Origin: Dokdonella_A sp963775445
GTDB taxonomy: Bacteria; Pseudomonadota; Gammaproteobacteria; Xanthomonadales; Rhodanobacteraceae
Assembly (NCBI GenBank): GCA_963775445.1
Contig: CAVZIT010000006.1
Coordinates: 372,001 to 436,000, forward strand
Direction: 5' to 3'
Length of the DNA stretch: 64,000 bases
The notes below the pieces were generated by a model. The model saw only the letters and a list, made by a program, of their open reading frames with translations, was not told where the DNA came from and ran no database searches. A program made the translations under genes and the position numbers. Within the stretch, counting starts at the first letter, position 1, and every line of letters begins with the position of its first letter. Below are positions 38,309-46,937 of the stretch, piece after piece.

Positions 38309-38328
38309 GATTGAGTACGCGATCAATC
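38309..38328. promoter_or_regulatory. Candidate LysR-regulator operator
   Basis: GATTGA-N8-TCAATC is a perfect interrupted palindrome between the divergent lysR and reductase genes, close to the T-N11-A pattern LysR proteins prefer. It is 24 bp from the reductase start and just upstream of the lysR promoter. Confidence 0.55.
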
Positions 38329-38336
38329 TGGACCTC

Positions 38337-38366
38337 TTGACACATCAAAACAATTGACGAAATATT
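38337..38366 (+). promoter_or_regulatory. Sigma-70-type promoter of the lysR gene
   Basis: A perfect -35 TTGACA (38337-38342), 18-base spacer and AATATT (38361-38366, 4 of 6 matches to TATAAT), placed about 24 bp before ATG 38390. It is A+T-richer than the neighbouring genes. Confidence 0.5.
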
Positions 38367-38389
38367 GCACAGTACGATCTATTGTTTGG

Positions 38390-39355
38390 ATGTACATGCT
38401 CGACAACGTCACCATCAACCAACTGCGTGCGTTCGTTGCGGCATGCGATCAGGGAAGCTTCTCGGGTGCGGCGCGGAAGCTCAGGCGCGCGCAATCGGCC
38501 ATCAGCCACGCGATCAAGGCGCTGGAAAGCGCGTTCGACGTCGAACTGTTCGAGCGCAATGCACGGAAGGCGCAGCTCACCGCGGCGGGACGCAGCCTCC
38601 TGCCGGACGCGCGCGCGGTGATCTCACGGACGGAAGAAATGAAGAACCGCGCCGGCGCGATCGCCCGAACCGGGGCGCCGCAAGTTTCGGTTGCCATCGA
38701 TGCCTACTTCCCGCGCGCCCACCTGATCGACTGCTTGCGGACGCTGCAAGCGGAGTTCCGCACCGCGACGATCAACCTGCGGATCACGAGCATGCAGGGC
38801 GGCGAGAAGCTGGTGCTCGAAAGGGTGTGTGCCTTGGCAGTCACGATCGAGAACGTCCCCGAAGTGAACCCGGATGCCATCGAACGCAGTTGGCTATGCG
38901 AAGCGGAGATGGTGACGGTATGCGCGCCCAACCATCCGCTCGCTTCGACACCGAAACCCATCCCCAGGGACGAGTTTGGCCGACATGTTCAGATCGTCGT
39001 GACGGACAACCAGCCCGGAGCGGACAAAACCCAACAGGGTGTCGCGGGCAAGCGCCAGTGGCTCGTCAATGATCTCGGCGCCAAGCGTGATCTTCTCAAG
39101 GCCGGTCTCGGCTGGGGACACTTGCCACGTCACCTCGTCGGCGAGGATCTTGCTAACGGACAGCTCGTGGAACTCCAGCGCCGCGCCTGGCACCTCGGTC
39201 ATCTCACGTTCGTGACTTCGCAGGGCCGGGGCTACGATCTTTCACCATGCGAGTCGCGGCTGGTCGAGCTTCTTGGAGCCTCAGAGCATCCCAAAGAAAA
39301 TCGGCCGGCCCCTCGTTCTGGCAAACGCAAAAGCCCGAAAGGTCGCCGTGCGTGA
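38390..39355 (+). CDS. LysR-family transcriptional regulator
   Basis: 321 aa from ATG 38390 (M3 at 38396 is also possible). The N-terminal helix-turn-helix is INQLRAFVAACDQGSFSGAA with RRAQSAISHAIKALE. A periplasmic-binding-protein-like effector domain follows (about 90-300). The C-terminus is unusually basic (SGKRKSPKGRRA). It is divergent from the oxidoreductase set, with a palindrome in between, so it most likely controls that set. The inducer is unknown. Confidence 0.93.
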   Translation: MYMLDNVTINQLRAFVAACDQGSFSGAARKLRRAQSAISHAIKALESAFDVELFERNARKAQLTAAGRSLLPDARAVISRTEEMKNRAGAIARTGAPQVSVAIDAYFPRAHLIDCLRTLQAEFRTATINLRITSMQGGEKLVLERVCALAVTIENVPEVNPDAIERSWLCEAEMVTVCAPNHPLASTPKPIPRDEFGRHVQIVVTDNQPGADKTQQGVAGKRQWLVNDLGAKRDLLKAGLGWGHLPRHLVGEDLANGQLVELQRRAWHLGHLTFVTSQGRGYDLSPCESRLVELLGASEHPKENRPAPRSGKRKSPKGRRA

Positions 39356-39469
39356 ACAACAGTTCGTATGGCTGACTGTTCGCGGACGAACGTTCGCAAT
39401 GTAGATCAAAGGCGGGTTGTTTTCTGAATCTTCAATGGTCGCTTCGGGTCGCAATCGGACGCGCGCCCC

Positions 39470-39919
39470 TCAGCGCCAACGCGCGCCTGACTGCCGTACG
39501 TAATGACGGTAGACGTAGCCCCAAGGGATCGCGAGCGGCATCAGGATGACGCCGACGCCGATCGCGAAGAAATCCTCGGCGAAGGTCGGCGGCTGCTGGC
39601 CGGTGGACCATTGCGGCAAGCCGTAAGCCACCATCCAGATCGACTTCCAGGCGAACTCGAACATCAGCAGCGGGAGCATCTCGAGCGGGTACTTGAGGCC
39701 GAAGAACGCGAGCAGCCACAGGGCACCGAGCAGGCTCGCGATGACGCCCCGGCTGATCACCGGATGGCTGACCAGGCCTGGCACGATCATCTCGCCGAGC
39801 CCGATCACGAGCAGCAGATAGGTCGCGCGCAGAACATAGAGGCGGGCAAGCGAAACCTCCCGGGCGATGGTCGCGTGCCGGGTTTCGTTCGTAACGACGT
39901 CGTGAGTAGTCGTGATCAC
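39470..39919 (-). CDS. Conserved four-helix membrane protein
   Basis: 149 aa from GTG 39919 with an ideal AAGGAG site. Four hydrophobic segments are visible (LYVLRATYLLLVIGLGEMIV, GVIASLLGALWLLAFFGLKY, MLPLLMFEFAWKSIWMVAYG, FFAIGVGVILMPLAIPWGYV). I cannot name the family with certainty. It is 15 bp after the XRE regulator gene and probably in the same transcript. Confidence 0.7.
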   Translation of the reverse strand: MITTTHDVVTNETRHATIAREVSLARLYVLRATYLLLVIGLGEMIVPGLVSHPVISRGVIASLLGALWLLAFFGLKYPLEMLPLLMFEFAWKSIWMVAYGLPQWSTGQQPPTFAEDFFAIGVGVILMPLAIPWGYVYRHYVRQSGARWR

Positions 39920-39934
39920 GGTGAACTCCTTGGG

Positions 39935-40177
39935 CTATGAAACGTTGCGAAGTTGTCCGGAGCCGGAGACCGACTCCGGGACGAATTCCAGAATGTCGCC
40001 AGGCTGGCAACCAAGCGCGCCGCAGATCGCCTCGAGCGTCGAGAAGCGGACGGCGCGGGCCTTGCCGGTTTTGAGGATCGAGAGGTTGGCCAGCGTGATG
40101 TCGATGCGCTCGGCCAGCTCGGTCAGCGTCATTCGTCGCTCGTGGAGCAGCTCGTCGAGCTTGACGGCGATGGCCAT
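39935..40177 (-). CDS. XRE-family transcriptional regulator (YozG-like)
   Basis: 80 aa, a single Cro/C1-type helix-turn-helix: LDELLHERRMTLTELAERID then ITLANLSILKTGKARAVRFS and TLEAICGALGCQPGDILEFV. Small XRE regulators of this type are usually paired with a DUF2975 membrane protein, as here (40179-40703), the start being within a few bases of that gene's stop. It probably represses the operon through the repeats at 40732-40777. Confidence 0.9.
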   Translation of the reverse strand: MAIAVKLDELLHERRMTLTELAERIDITLANLSILKTGKARAVRFSTLEAICGALGCQPGDILEFVPESVSGSGQLRNVS

Positions 40178-40178
40178 G

Positions 40179-40703
40179 TCACACCGTCCCTTCGAGTTCC
40201 GTGCGCATCGTCGTGCCTTCGGCGAAGACGCGCGCGAGGACGAAGGTCAGGATGACCGCCAGCCAGCCGCTGGGCGAAAACCCCGCATCGAGATGCAGCG
40301 GGTGTGCGGGCGTCGAAACGGATTTTCCGACCAGCCCGATGACGAGGCTGAGTATCTGCTGCCCGAGCAGAAACCAGGCGATCGCTTGCAGGCGGTCGGC
40401 ATTCGCGGCGACGAAGGGATCGCCGGCCCGAACCGTCTGGACCATCTCGACCAGTCGCCTGAGCACGGCGAGATTCAGCGGGACCGCAGCGAGTCCGAGC
40501 ACCGCAATCACGCGCATGCCCATGATCAGCGAACCGGACTGGGCCGCAGGTGGAACGCCGAGAGCGGTCATCGTCCATTGTTCGGCCGCAAACATTCCGA
40601 CGAGGATCGCAAGGACAATTGCACCGTAGATCCAGTTCAGGACGATCAGGATTCGCAGGCCGACGTAGGCAATCGGCAGCGCGGTGGATGAGGGGCGAGA
40701 CAT
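40179..40703 (-). CDS. DUF2975 membrane protein
   Basis: 174 aa with four predicted membrane helices (LRILIVLNWIYGAIVLAILV, SLIMGMRVIAVLGLAAVPLN, FLLGQQILSLVIGLVGKSV and WLAVILTFVLARVFAEG). The arrangement with a downstream YozG-like regulator is the standard DUF2975/XRE pair. Function is unknown. By analogy with paired membrane/XRE systems it may modulate the regulator (inference). Confidence 0.82.
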   Translation of the reverse strand: MSRPSSTALPIAYVGLRILIVLNWIYGAIVLAILVGMFAAEQWTMTALGVPPAAQSGSLIMGMRVIAVLGLAAVPLNLAVLRRLVEMVQTVRAGDPFVAANADRLQAIAWFLLGQQILSLVIGLVGKSVSTPAHPLHLDAGFSPSGWLAVILTFVLARVFAEGTTMRTELEGTV

Positions 40704-40731
40704 TGACTGGGTGCTCCATGGCTGAGATATT

Positions 40732-40777
40732 GATAAACGATATATTATTTATCGATATTCGGCAAGCTATTTATCGA
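40732..40777. promoter_or_regulatory. Operator-like repeats upstream of the DUF2975-XRE operon
   Basis: TATTTATCGA occurs twice in direct orientation (40746-40755 and 40768-40777), exactly 22 bp or two helical turns apart, and its inverted core GATAAACGA lies at 40732-40740. GATAAA/TTTATC makes a perfect 6-bp inverted repeat. The area is strongly A+T-rich, fitting a promoter with an overlapping operator. Confidence 0.65.
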
Positions 40778-40859
40778 GCTTCAATAACTTGGCTGCCGGA
40801 CTGGGCAGGAAGCGGCGGGCGGCAAACCGATCCCCCGGCTTGCGTGGCTTCGGGTCCGC

Positions 40860-42749
40860 CTACCCTGCATCCAGCTCTTGCCATCGCACGTACGCGTCAT
40901 CCAGTTCGACCTGCAGCGCCGTGAGTTCGGCGTTGAACGCAACAATGCGCGAGCTGTCCTGCTGGTAAAACGCTGGGTCCTGCATCGACGCGCCGAGCTT
41001 GGCAATGCGCGTTTCCAGTGTCTCGATTTTCTGCGGCAGCGCGTCGAGTTCGCGCGCTTCCTTGTAGCTGAGCTTGCGCTTCGCCGATACCGACGATTGC
41101 GAGGCTTTGGGTTCTGGCGGTGGGGCCGCACGCTCCGGCTTGCGCTCGGTTGACGCGGCGGCAGCGGCGGATTGGCGTTGCCAATCCGTGTAGCCGCCGA
41201 CGTATTCGCCAATGCGGCCTTCGCCCTCGAGCGCGAGCGTCGAGGTCACGACGTTGTCGAGGAACTCGCGATCGTGCGAAACCAGCAGCAGTGTGCCGGC
41301 GTAGCTCGCAAGCAATTCTTCGAGCAGTTCCAGCGTCTCGATGTCGAGATCGTTGGTCGGCTCGTCCATGACCAGCAGGTTGGAAGGCTTGGCGAACAGT
41401 TTCGCAAGCAACAGCCGATTGCGTTCGCCGCCGGACAGCGCGGTGATCGGCGCGCGCGCACGTTCGGGCAAGAACAGGAAATCCTGCAGATAGCCGAGCG
41501 CATGCTTGCGCGCGCCATTGATCTCGATGAACTCGGCGCCTTCGGAAACATTGTCGAGCGCGCTCAGGTCTTCGCGCAGGTGCGTGCGATGCTGGTCGAA
41601 GTACGCGATCTCGAGATTTGTGCCGAGGCGCACTTCACCCGCTTGCGGCGCGAGTTCGCCGAGCAGCAGTTTGAGCAAGGTGGTCTTGCCGGATCCGTTT
41701 GCGCCGATCAGGCCGATGCGGTCGCCACGTTGCACCGTGGTGGTCAGGCCGTCGACGATCAGGTGTTCGCCGAATGCAAAACGAATGTTGTCGACATCGA
41801 TGACGCGACGGCCCGATGCCGCGGCGGCGCCAAGGCGCAGTTTCGCGTTGCCGCCGAGTTCTCGCCGCTGCGCGCGTTCGAGACGCATCGCTTCGAGCGC
41901 GCGCACGCGGCCTTCGTTGCGCGTGCGCCGCGCCTTGATGCCCTGGCGAATCCAGACTTCCTCCTGCGCGAGTTTCCGGTCGAACTGCGCACGTTCCTGG
42001 GTTTCCGCGTGCAACCGTTCCTCGCGGCGACGCAGATAATTGTCGTAATCGCCGGGCCAGCTCGTGACCTGACCGCGATCGATCTCTACGATGCGCGTCG
42101 CCAGTGCGCGCAGGAAACGCCGATCGTGAGTGACGAAGATCACGCTGCCGGCGAAAGCGAGCAGCATCTTTTCGAGCCACGCGATCGCGTCGATGTCGAG
42201 ATGATTGGTTGGCTCGTCGAGCAGCAGGATGTCGGGATCGAGCACCAGCGCGCGCGCCAGCAATACGCGTCGCTTCATGCCGCCGGAGAGCGCCGAGAAT
42301 TCAGCGTCTTCCGCCAACTCCAGCCGCGCCAGCACCTGAGTCACGCGCTGGTCGAGATTCCAGCCGTGCTCGGCATCGATGCGCGCCTGCACTGCCGAAA
42401 TGGCCTCGTGGGCGCCGGGCCGATCGAGGTGATGGGTGAGGCGATGGAATTCGGCGAGCCATTCGCCGAGATGGCCGAGCGCGCCGGCGACGACTTCGAA
42501 GATGGTGCCGTTCACATCGCGCGGCACTGCCTGCGCGAGGGTGGCGATACGCACGCCCCCCTGCACGCGGATTTCGCCGTCGTCGGGACGAATCTCGCCG
42601 GCGATCAGTTTCAGCAGCGTCGACTTGCCGGCGCCGTTGCGACCGACGACGCACACGCGCTCGCCACGCTCGATCGCGAGATCGACGTGTTCGAGCAATA
42701 GCGGGCCGCCGACCGAATAGTCGACGTTGACGAGATTGACCAGGGACAT
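40860..42749 (-). CDS. uup: ABC-F ATPase Uup
   Basis: 629 aa from ATG 42749 (MSLVNLVNVDYSVGGPLLLE). It has two ABC domains: Walker A GRNGAGKSTLLKLIAG and GANGSGKTTLLKLLLG, signatures LSGGMKRRVLLARAL and LSGGERNRLLLAKLF, and Walker B DILLLDEPTNHLDI and NLLVMDEPTNDLDI. An inter-domain linker rich in R and E separates them. A C-terminal coiled-coil of about 80 residues after an Ala/Pro-rich link is the Uup DNA-binding tail. ABC-F proteins act on ribosomes. Uup also affects transposon excision and branched DNA in E. coli. Confidence 0.94.
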   Translation of the reverse strand: MSLVNLVNVDYSVGGPLLLEHVDLAIERGERVCVVGRNGAGKSTLLKLIAGEIRPDDGEIRVQGGVRIATLAQAVPRDVNGTIFEVVAGALGHLGEWLAEFHRLTHHLDRPGAHEAISAVQARIDAEHGWNLDQRVTQVLARLELAEDAEFSALSGGMKRRVLLARALVLDPDILLLDEPTNHLDIDAIAWLEKMLLAFAGSVIFVTHDRRFLRALATRIVEIDRGQVTSWPGDYDNYLRRREERLHAETQERAQFDRKLAQEEVWIRQGIKARRTRNEGRVRALEAMRLERAQRRELGGNAKLRLGAAAASGRRVIDVDNIRFAFGEHLIVDGLTTTVQRGDRIGLIGANGSGKTTLLKLLLGELAPQAGEVRLGTNLEIAYFDQHRTHLREDLSALDNVSEGAEFIEINGARKHALGYLQDFLFLPERARAPITALSGGERNRLLLAKLFAKPSNLLVMDEPTNDLDIETLELLEELLASYAGTLLLVSHDREFLDNVVTSTLALEGEGRIGEYVGGYTDWQRQSAAAAASTERKPERAAPPPEPKASQSSVSAKRKLSYKEARELDALPQKIETLETRIAKLGASMQDPAFYQQDSSRIVAFNAELTALQVELDDAYVRWQELDAG

Positions 42750-42891
42750 TGCGAGCGTGGAACCGTGACACGACCATTCTAGTGGACGGTGGCGTCCGCG
42801 CCGGAATCGGCAGTCTTGTCGCCGCCTGCGAGCCACCCGTTACAATCGATGTCGCGATGTTCCGATCCGGCAAACGAGGCGACCCCGCCCA

Positions 42892-44958
42892 ATGCGCAAG
42901 CGGATGAACGGCCACTCTGGAAGAAGCACCACGTCGCTGCATGCGCGCATGGCGTGCGTCCTGCTGCTGGCGGTCCTGCCGCCCGCATCCGGCACAAAGA
43001 CGGAACAACCCGACATCGGCATCGACTGGAACCTGTCGGCGCCACAGGTTGACGCGACCTGCCGCGCCGGAATCGTGACGGCGCGCGCGCGGGTGAACGC
43101 GACCGAGGCGCTCGCGGCAGACGGCGGGACGGCGTTCGCGCACCTGCTCGCAGTCGAGAATGCGGTCGGTACACTCTCCGACGATCTGCCGGCACCGCTT
43201 CTGTTCGCGACCGTCGCTGCCGATCCGGCGCTGCGCGAGGCATCGGTGCGCTGCAACGATGCGCTGAATGTTTTCACGACCGGACTGGCCGCCGACCCAG
43301 CCGTGTACGCGTTTGCGCGCGACGCCCTGACGCAGGCGCGCACGCCGGCAGAGCGGCAGCTGGCGCGCATCTACGCCGAGAACGGACGACGCGCCGGAGC
43401 CGCGCTGCCCGCATCGAAGCGCGCAGAGCTGGTACGCCTGCGGGATCGCCTGCATGCACTGGAGAGTGCGTTCGTGCAGAACCTCGGCAGCGACAGGTCG
43501 ACGATCGCGATCAGCGCCGACGAGGCGAGGTCGCTGCCGGACGACCTGGTCGCGACCTTCGGGAAGACGCGCGACGGCTACCGTGTGCCGGTGACCCTCG
43601 AAGGCAAGGAACGCTTCCTGAAGAATGCCGCGGCAGGCGATTTGCGCCGCCGCTACCTCGATGCGTTCTATCGCATCGGAGGCACGGCCAACACCCGGCG
43701 CGTCAATCAGGCGCTGACCCTGCGCAAGCACATTGCGCGCCTGCTCGGTTTTTCGAGCTGGGCCGACTTCCAGTTGAGCGCGACGATGGCGAAGACGCCG
43801 GCACGTGCGCGGGCGTTGCTCGACGATATCGACCGGCAGTTGCTGCCCAGGGCGAAGGCCGAAATCGCGAAGCTCGCCGAGCTCAAGGCCGAGAGGGGCG
43901 AGAACGGCCCGTTCAGAGCCTGGGACTACGACTACTACGAAGGGCAACTCGAGCGCACCGCGTTCGCGGTCGACAGCGAGGAAGTGCGCCGGTACTTCCC
44001 CGCCGATCGCGTCGTCCCGGCGATGCTGGCCCTGTATCAGCACCTGCTCGGCGTCGTCTTCGAACGCATCCAACCGGCCGACGCGTGGGCGCCGGATGTC
44101 GAGCAGTACGCGATTCGTGACGCCGGCGATCGTCGACTGCTCGGCTGGTTCTATCTCGACCTGATGCCGCGCGCGGGAAAATCGCTGCCGCCCTCGAATA
44201 CGACCTTGCGCGCGGGTCATGCGCTTGCCGATGGCGGCGTGCGCCTGCCGGTTTCGTCGATCATCGGCAACGGACCCGCTGCCGCACCGGGCCAGCCGGC
44301 ACTGTACAGCCATCGCGACCTGGTGATCCTGTTCCACGAGTTCGGGCATCTGATGCACGCAACGCTGTCCACTGCACCGTACGCGACGCTGAACGGCACC
44401 AACGTGCGCAGCGATTTCGTCGAGGCGCCTTCGCAGATGTTCGAGAACTGGATGTGGCAGCCGGCGATCCTGAAGAAGATCTCGCGGAACATCGTGACCG
44501 GCAAGCCGATTCCCGACACGCTGATCGACAGGATGGTCGCACTGAAGATCGCTGCCAGCGGTGTTTTCTGGACGCGTCAGGTGTTCCTCGCCCACTACGA
44601 TCTCGGCCTGCACGGAGCGCGGCCGCCGGTCGACGCGAACCGGTACTGGTTCGAGCTGATGCCGACGCTGACACCGCTGCCGCCGATGCGCGGCACGATG
44701 CCGGCCGCGAGTTTCCTGCCGATCATGGGCGGCTACGACGCGCGTTACTACGGCTACGCGTGGTCGCGCGTGTACGCGCAGGACATGTTCAGCGTATTCG
44801 AGAAGGGCGGCATCGACAATGCAGCAATCGGCAAACGCTATCGGCGCGAGGTACTGGCGCCGGGTGGCACGATCGAACCCGGGCAACTCGTGAAGAACTT
44901 CCTGGGGCGCGCACCCGGTCCGCAGGCGTTCTATCGCGACCTGCACATGCGGCACTGA
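42892..44958 (+). CDS. Exported M3 family zinc metallopeptidase (oligopeptidase A-like)
   Basis: 688 aa. A signal segment (MACVLLLAVLPPASG) suggests export, unlike cytoplasmic OpdA/Dcp. The M3 zinc motif is H482-E483-F-G-H486 in ILFHEFGHLMHATLS, followed by SDFVEAPSQMFENW with the third ligand glutamate. Upstream hallmarks are GWFYLDLMPRAGK and the C-terminal YDARYYGYAWSRVYAQDMFS. It hydrolyses short peptides. It is divergent from uup, with 142 bp between starts. Confidence 0.93.
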   Translation: MRKRMNGHSGRSTTSLHARMACVLLLAVLPPASGTKTEQPDIGIDWNLSAPQVDATCRAGIVTARARVNATEALAADGGTAFAHLLAVENAVGTLSDDLPAPLLFATVAADPALREASVRCNDALNVFTTGLAADPAVYAFARDALTQARTPAERQLARIYAENGRRAGAALPASKRAELVRLRDRLHALESAFVQNLGSDRSTIAISADEARSLPDDLVATFGKTRDGYRVPVTLEGKERFLKNAAAGDLRRRYLDAFYRIGGTANTRRVNQALTLRKHIARLLGFSSWADFQLSATMAKTPARARALLDDIDRQLLPRAKAEIAKLAELKAERGENGPFRAWDYDYYEGQLERTAFAVDSEEVRRYFPADRVVPAMLALYQHLLGVVFERIQPADAWAPDVEQYAIRDAGDRRLLGWFYLDLMPRAGKSLPPSNTTLRAGHALADGGVRLPVSSIIGNGPAAAPGQPALYSHRDLVILFHEFGHLMHATLSTAPYATLNGTNVRSDFVEAPSQMFENWMWQPAILKKISRNIVTGKPIPDTLIDRMVALKIAASGVFWTRQVFLAHYDLGLHGARPPVDANRYWFELMPTLTPLPPMRGTMPAASFLPIMGGYDARYYGYAWSRVYAQDMFSVFEKGGIDNAAIGKRYRREVLAPGGTIEPGQLVKNFLGRAPGPQAFYRDLHMRH

Positions 44959-44989
44959 AGCGAGCGCGACGACGGTCCGCCAGCTTACG

Positions 44990-46006
44990 TCACGCCGCCG
45001 CAGCGTGGCGCATGTCTCCGCGTCTTGCCGCCATCGCCTGCTCGATCACCTCGTAGCCTGCGTCAGCGCGGTGGGCGCGCTCGCTGATCACGCGTCTCCA
45101 CGCACGCGCGCCGGGCAACCCCTGGTAGAGACCGAGAACGTGCCGGGCGATATGCTGCAGGCGATCTCCGCGCGCGCGATGCGATTCGATGTAGGGACGC
45201 AATCGGCCGATCACGTCGTCGCGATCCGGCAACGGCGTCCCGAACAGGGCATGCTCGATCTCGGCAATGCGGAACGGCTCGTGGTAGGCCGTGCGTCCGA
45301 GCATCACGCCGTCGACATGATCGAGGTGCGTGCGTACTTCTTCGACCGTGGAAATGCCACCGTTGATGACGACGACCAACTGCGGATGTTCGCGCTTGAG
45401 GCGGTACACGCGCTCGTGATTCAGCGGAGGCACCTCGCGGTTCTCCTTTGGTGACAGGCCATCGAGCCAGGCCTTGCGCGCGTGCACGGCGAACACATCG
45501 CAACCAACTGCGTGCACATGTTCGACGAACTCGGCGAGACCGCGGTCCTCGTCCTGCTCGTCGACGCCGAGACGGCATTTGACGGTGACCGGAATCGTCA
45601 CCGCGGCGCGCATCGCGGCGATGCAATCGGCGACCAGCGCGGGTTCACGCATCAGGCACGCACCGAATCGACCCGACTGCACACGGTCCGAAGGACAGCC
45701 GACATTGAGGTTGATCTCGTCGAATCCGAGGTCCGCACCGATGCGCGTCGCTTCGACCAGCTCGGCAGGTTCCGAGCCGCCGAGTTGCAACGCCAGCGGA
45801 TGCTCCGCCGGATCGAATCCGAGCAGGCGCGCGCGGTCTCCATGAATCACCGCCGGCGCGGTCACCATCTCCGTGTACAGGCGCACGTGGGGCGACAGCA
45901 GTCGATGGAAGAACCGGCAATGCCGATCGGTCCAGTCCATCATCGGCGCCACGGCAAAGATTTTTCCATCGCAATTCAATTTACGGCCGGATAGAACCAA
46001 TCTCAT
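44990..46006 (-). CDS. dusA: tRNA-dihydrouridine(20/20a) synthase
   Basis: 338 aa, FMN-dependent, reducing U20/U20a in the tRNA D-loop. It has VAPMMDWTDRHCRFFHRLLS, the substrate-binding NVGCPSDRVQSGRFGACLM with the catalytic cysteine, HARKAWLDGLSPKENREVPP and VDGVMLGRTAYHEPF. It is intact. A decayed second copy lies at about 55020-55600 on the same strand, on the other side of the kdp block. Confidence 0.97.
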   Translation of the reverse strand: MRLVLSGRKLNCDGKIFAVAPMMDWTDRHCRFFHRLLSPHVRLYTEMVTAPAVIHGDRARLLGFDPAEHPLALQLGGSEPAELVEATRIGADLGFDEINLNVGCPSDRVQSGRFGACLMREPALVADCIAAMRAAVTIPVTVKCRLGVDEQDEDRGLAEFVEHVHAVGCDVFAVHARKAWLDGLSPKENREVPPLNHERVYRLKREHPQLVVVINGGISTVEEVRTHLDHVDGVMLGRTAYHEPFRIAEIEHALFGTPLPDRDDVIGRLRPYIESHRARGDRLQHIARHVLGLYQGLPGARAWRRVISERAHRADAGYEVIEQAMAARRGDMRHAAAA

Positions 46007-46187
46007 GAAGGGTCAACTGCCCACTTGTGTGCGCCCTCGAAAGGCCGCCGCGAAAAACTGCGGCAGGCTTCAGAACCGCGGACGCGCGTTTCAAGGCCGG
46101 GGGCTCAGATTGGCCTTCAACCGGCCGGATTCGAAGCGGCATCGGGCCATGCGAGAAGAAGATGCGGATTGTTGCACGAATGGCAAG

Positions 46188-46937
46188 TCAGATACTTTGC
46201 TCGCTCTTGTTTCGCCTGTGCGCGTCGAGGAATCGCAATCCAACCCCGGGTTCAGTCGCAATGTACCGTGGTGCGGCGGCATCATCGCCCAGTTTGTGCC
46301 GCAGCTTGGCGACGAGGACACGCAGGTAATGCGTGTCCTCCTGATGCACCGGTCCCCACAATTCCCGGAGCAGTTGCGGTTGCGTGATGACATGACCGGC
46401 ATGACGAACCAGCAGCGCGAGCAGCGTGTATTCCTTGCGCGCGAGCGCGATCGGTTCGCCGTCGAGGCGCACCTCTCGGCGGGCGAGATCGACGAGGAGA
46501 TGCCCATCGTCGAAGACGGGAGCGTTGCCGGCGGGCACCGTGCGCGCCCGCAGCAATGCGCGTACGCGTGCCATCAATTCCTGCACACCGAACGGTTTGG
46601 TCACATAATCGTTCGCGCCGGCGTCGAGCGCAGCCACCTTCTCGGATTCGCCGGCCCTCACAGTAAGGAGGAGCACCGGCACTTCGGACCATTGGCGCAG
46701 CTCGCGAAGCACCTCGCGGCCGTCGCGGTCGGGCAGGCCGAGATCGAGAATCACGACATCGGCGCCTCGCGTCGCCAATGCCGCGAGGCCCGCTTCGCCG
46801 GTCGCCGCGGTTTCCACGCGATAACCCTGCGCGCGCAGGCTGATGTCGAGGAAGCGACGGATCTGCGGCTCGTCGTCGATCACCAGCACGCAACCCGGCG
46901 ACACGGGCGCGGTGTCCGGCGCGTGTTGCTCGTTCAT
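46188..46937 (-). CDS. kdpE: Potassium-response regulator KdpE
   Basis: 249 aa OmpR-family regulator. It has a receiver (phospho-acceptor D in VVILDLGLPDRDG, switch K in VTKPFGVQEL) and a C-terminal winged helix (LARKEYTLLALLVRHAGHVI, HYLRVLVAKLRHKLG). Its ATG overlaps the kdpD stop by 4 bases. With KdpD it induces kdpFABC under potassium limitation. It is the last gene of the operon. Confidence 0.96.
   Translation of the reverse strand: MNEQHAPDTAPVSPGCVLVIDDEPQIRRFLDISLRAQGYRVETAATGEAGLAALATRGADVVILDLGLPDRDGREVLRELRQWSEVPVLLLTVRAGESEKVAALDAGANDYVTKPFGVQELMARVRALLRARTVPAGNAPVFDDGHLLVDLARREVRLDGEPIALARKEYTLLALLVRHAGHVITQPQLLRELWGPVHQEDTHYLRVLVAKLRHKLGDDAAAPRYIATEPGVGLRFLDAHRRNKSEQSI

Noticed and set aside
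42301..44955. Long minus-strand open frame opposite the M3 peptidase
   Set aside because: Shadow of the peptidase gene, which has clear catalytic motifs.
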